13,866 nucleotides of DNA from the NCBI GenBank assembly GCA_964589175.1, contig CAZPRY010000075.1, positions 1 to 13,866 on the forward strand, read 5' to 3'. Made by a program: the position numbers and the translations under genes. The stretch comes from CAZPRY01 sp964589175 (GTDB lineage: Bacteria > Fidelibacterota > UBA2242). The notes under the pieces were generated by a model. That model saw only the letters and a list, made by a program, of their open reading frames with translations, searched no databases and was not told the DNA's origin. Shown piece after piece: positions 13,683 to 13,866 of the stretch. Position 1 is the first letter of the stretch; every line of letters begins with the position of its first letter.

Positions 13683-13866
13683 TCACGTTTTCACAAGACT
13701 TATTGCACCCACCGGGCATTTTGCCAAACATTTTCCGCATCCATTACATAAATCAACATCTACGGTCGGAAAATCATCTACAGTTAGGATGGCGCCCAAA
13801 GAACACGCCGGCACACAGACACCGCATTTCAGGCATTGATCATAATCAATAATAGCCCTTACCTTA
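13683..13866 (-). CDS. 2x[4Fe-4S] ferredoxin, 5' end cut by window
   Basis: The last 61 codons of a gene that enters at the right edge encode a bacterial-type dicluster ferredoxin: IDYDQCLKCGVCVPAC with SLGAI, then VDLCNGCGKCLAKCP with VGAISL, and a stop at 13683. Both CxxCxxCxxxC sets are complete, so it should bind two low-potential clusters. The first residues visible (KVRAI) suggest only a few codons are missing if it is a stand-alone ferredoxin. It could instead be the C-terminal part of a larger enzyme. It probably shares a transcript with the radical SAM gene 23 nt downstream and could supply its electrons. Confidence 0.9.
   Translation of the reverse strand, partial: KVRAIIDYDQCLKCGVCVPACSLGAILTVDDFPTVDVDLCNGCGKCLAKCPVGAISLVKT

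Noticed and set aside
1..13866. CRISPR, tRNA, insertion sequence, toxin-antitoxin or phage-defence genes
   Set aside because: I looked for repeat-spacer patterns, transposase motifs, cloverleaf-like sequence and defence domains and saw none; the gene content is metabolic and redox related.

Overview
The window carries a dense block of genes that all read on the minus strand, from about 13866 down to 1. There is no gene on the plus strand and no gap longer than about 90 bases. I see no rRNA, tRNA, CRISPR array, insertion sequence or phage gene. Gene content points to an anaerobic bacterium: 2x[4Fe-4S] ferredoxins, two MinD-type ATPases with inserted ferredoxin domains, NifX/NifB-like cofactor-binding proteins, a CGGC protein, and an oxygen-sensitive radical SAM enzyme. 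Shine-Dalgarno sites are strong and usually well spaced, and base composition looks moderate. The set resembles Desulfovibrio-like sulfate reducers, syntrophs and clostridial anaerobes, but the taxon cannot be fixed from the window.

Layout in transcription order. (A) 13866-8305, redox and cofactor-carrier block: a partial dicluster ferredoxin, a three-part radical SAM protein, a metallo-beta-lactamase-fold hydrolase, an Mrp/NBP35-type P-loop ATPase, two tandem MinD-type ATPases each with an eight-cysteine ferredoxin insert, a NifX-like protein and a CGGC-domain protein. The association of Mrp, two ferredoxin-MinD ATPases and NifX-like proteins recalls the 'orange protein' (ORP) loci of Desulfovibrio, where a NifX-like protein carries a Mo-Cu-sulfide cluster. 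(B) 8246-7071: a small FMN-binding split-barrel protein, then a type I methionine aminopeptidase gene that is broken by two frameshifts. (C) 7051-3932: four tightly coupled genes, namely a PLP aminotransferase, a DUF364 'heavy-metal chelation' protein, a DUF89 metal-dependent phosphatase-like protein and a VOC metalloprotein. Their junctions are 1 nt, a 4-nt overlap and 0 nt. (D) 3911-2140: a second NifX-like protein, a multi-span putative metal/oxyanion exporter (ArsP_2-like) and a small cysteine-containing membrane protein. (E) 2051-1: a CoA-disulfide-reductase-like FAD enzyme, a receiver-only response regulator overlapping it by 4 nt, and a third NifX-like protein cut by the window edge.

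Taken together the locus looks like an extended metal or iron-sulfur cofactor system. It has ATPases that could load or move clusters (A), small carrier proteins of the NifX fold placed at three points, putative metal-ligand and phosphatase enzymes (C), an exporter (D), and a thiol/NAD(P)H redox enzyme with a signalling receiver (E). The individual family calls are mostly firm. The idea that they form one system is inference from synteny and translational coupling.
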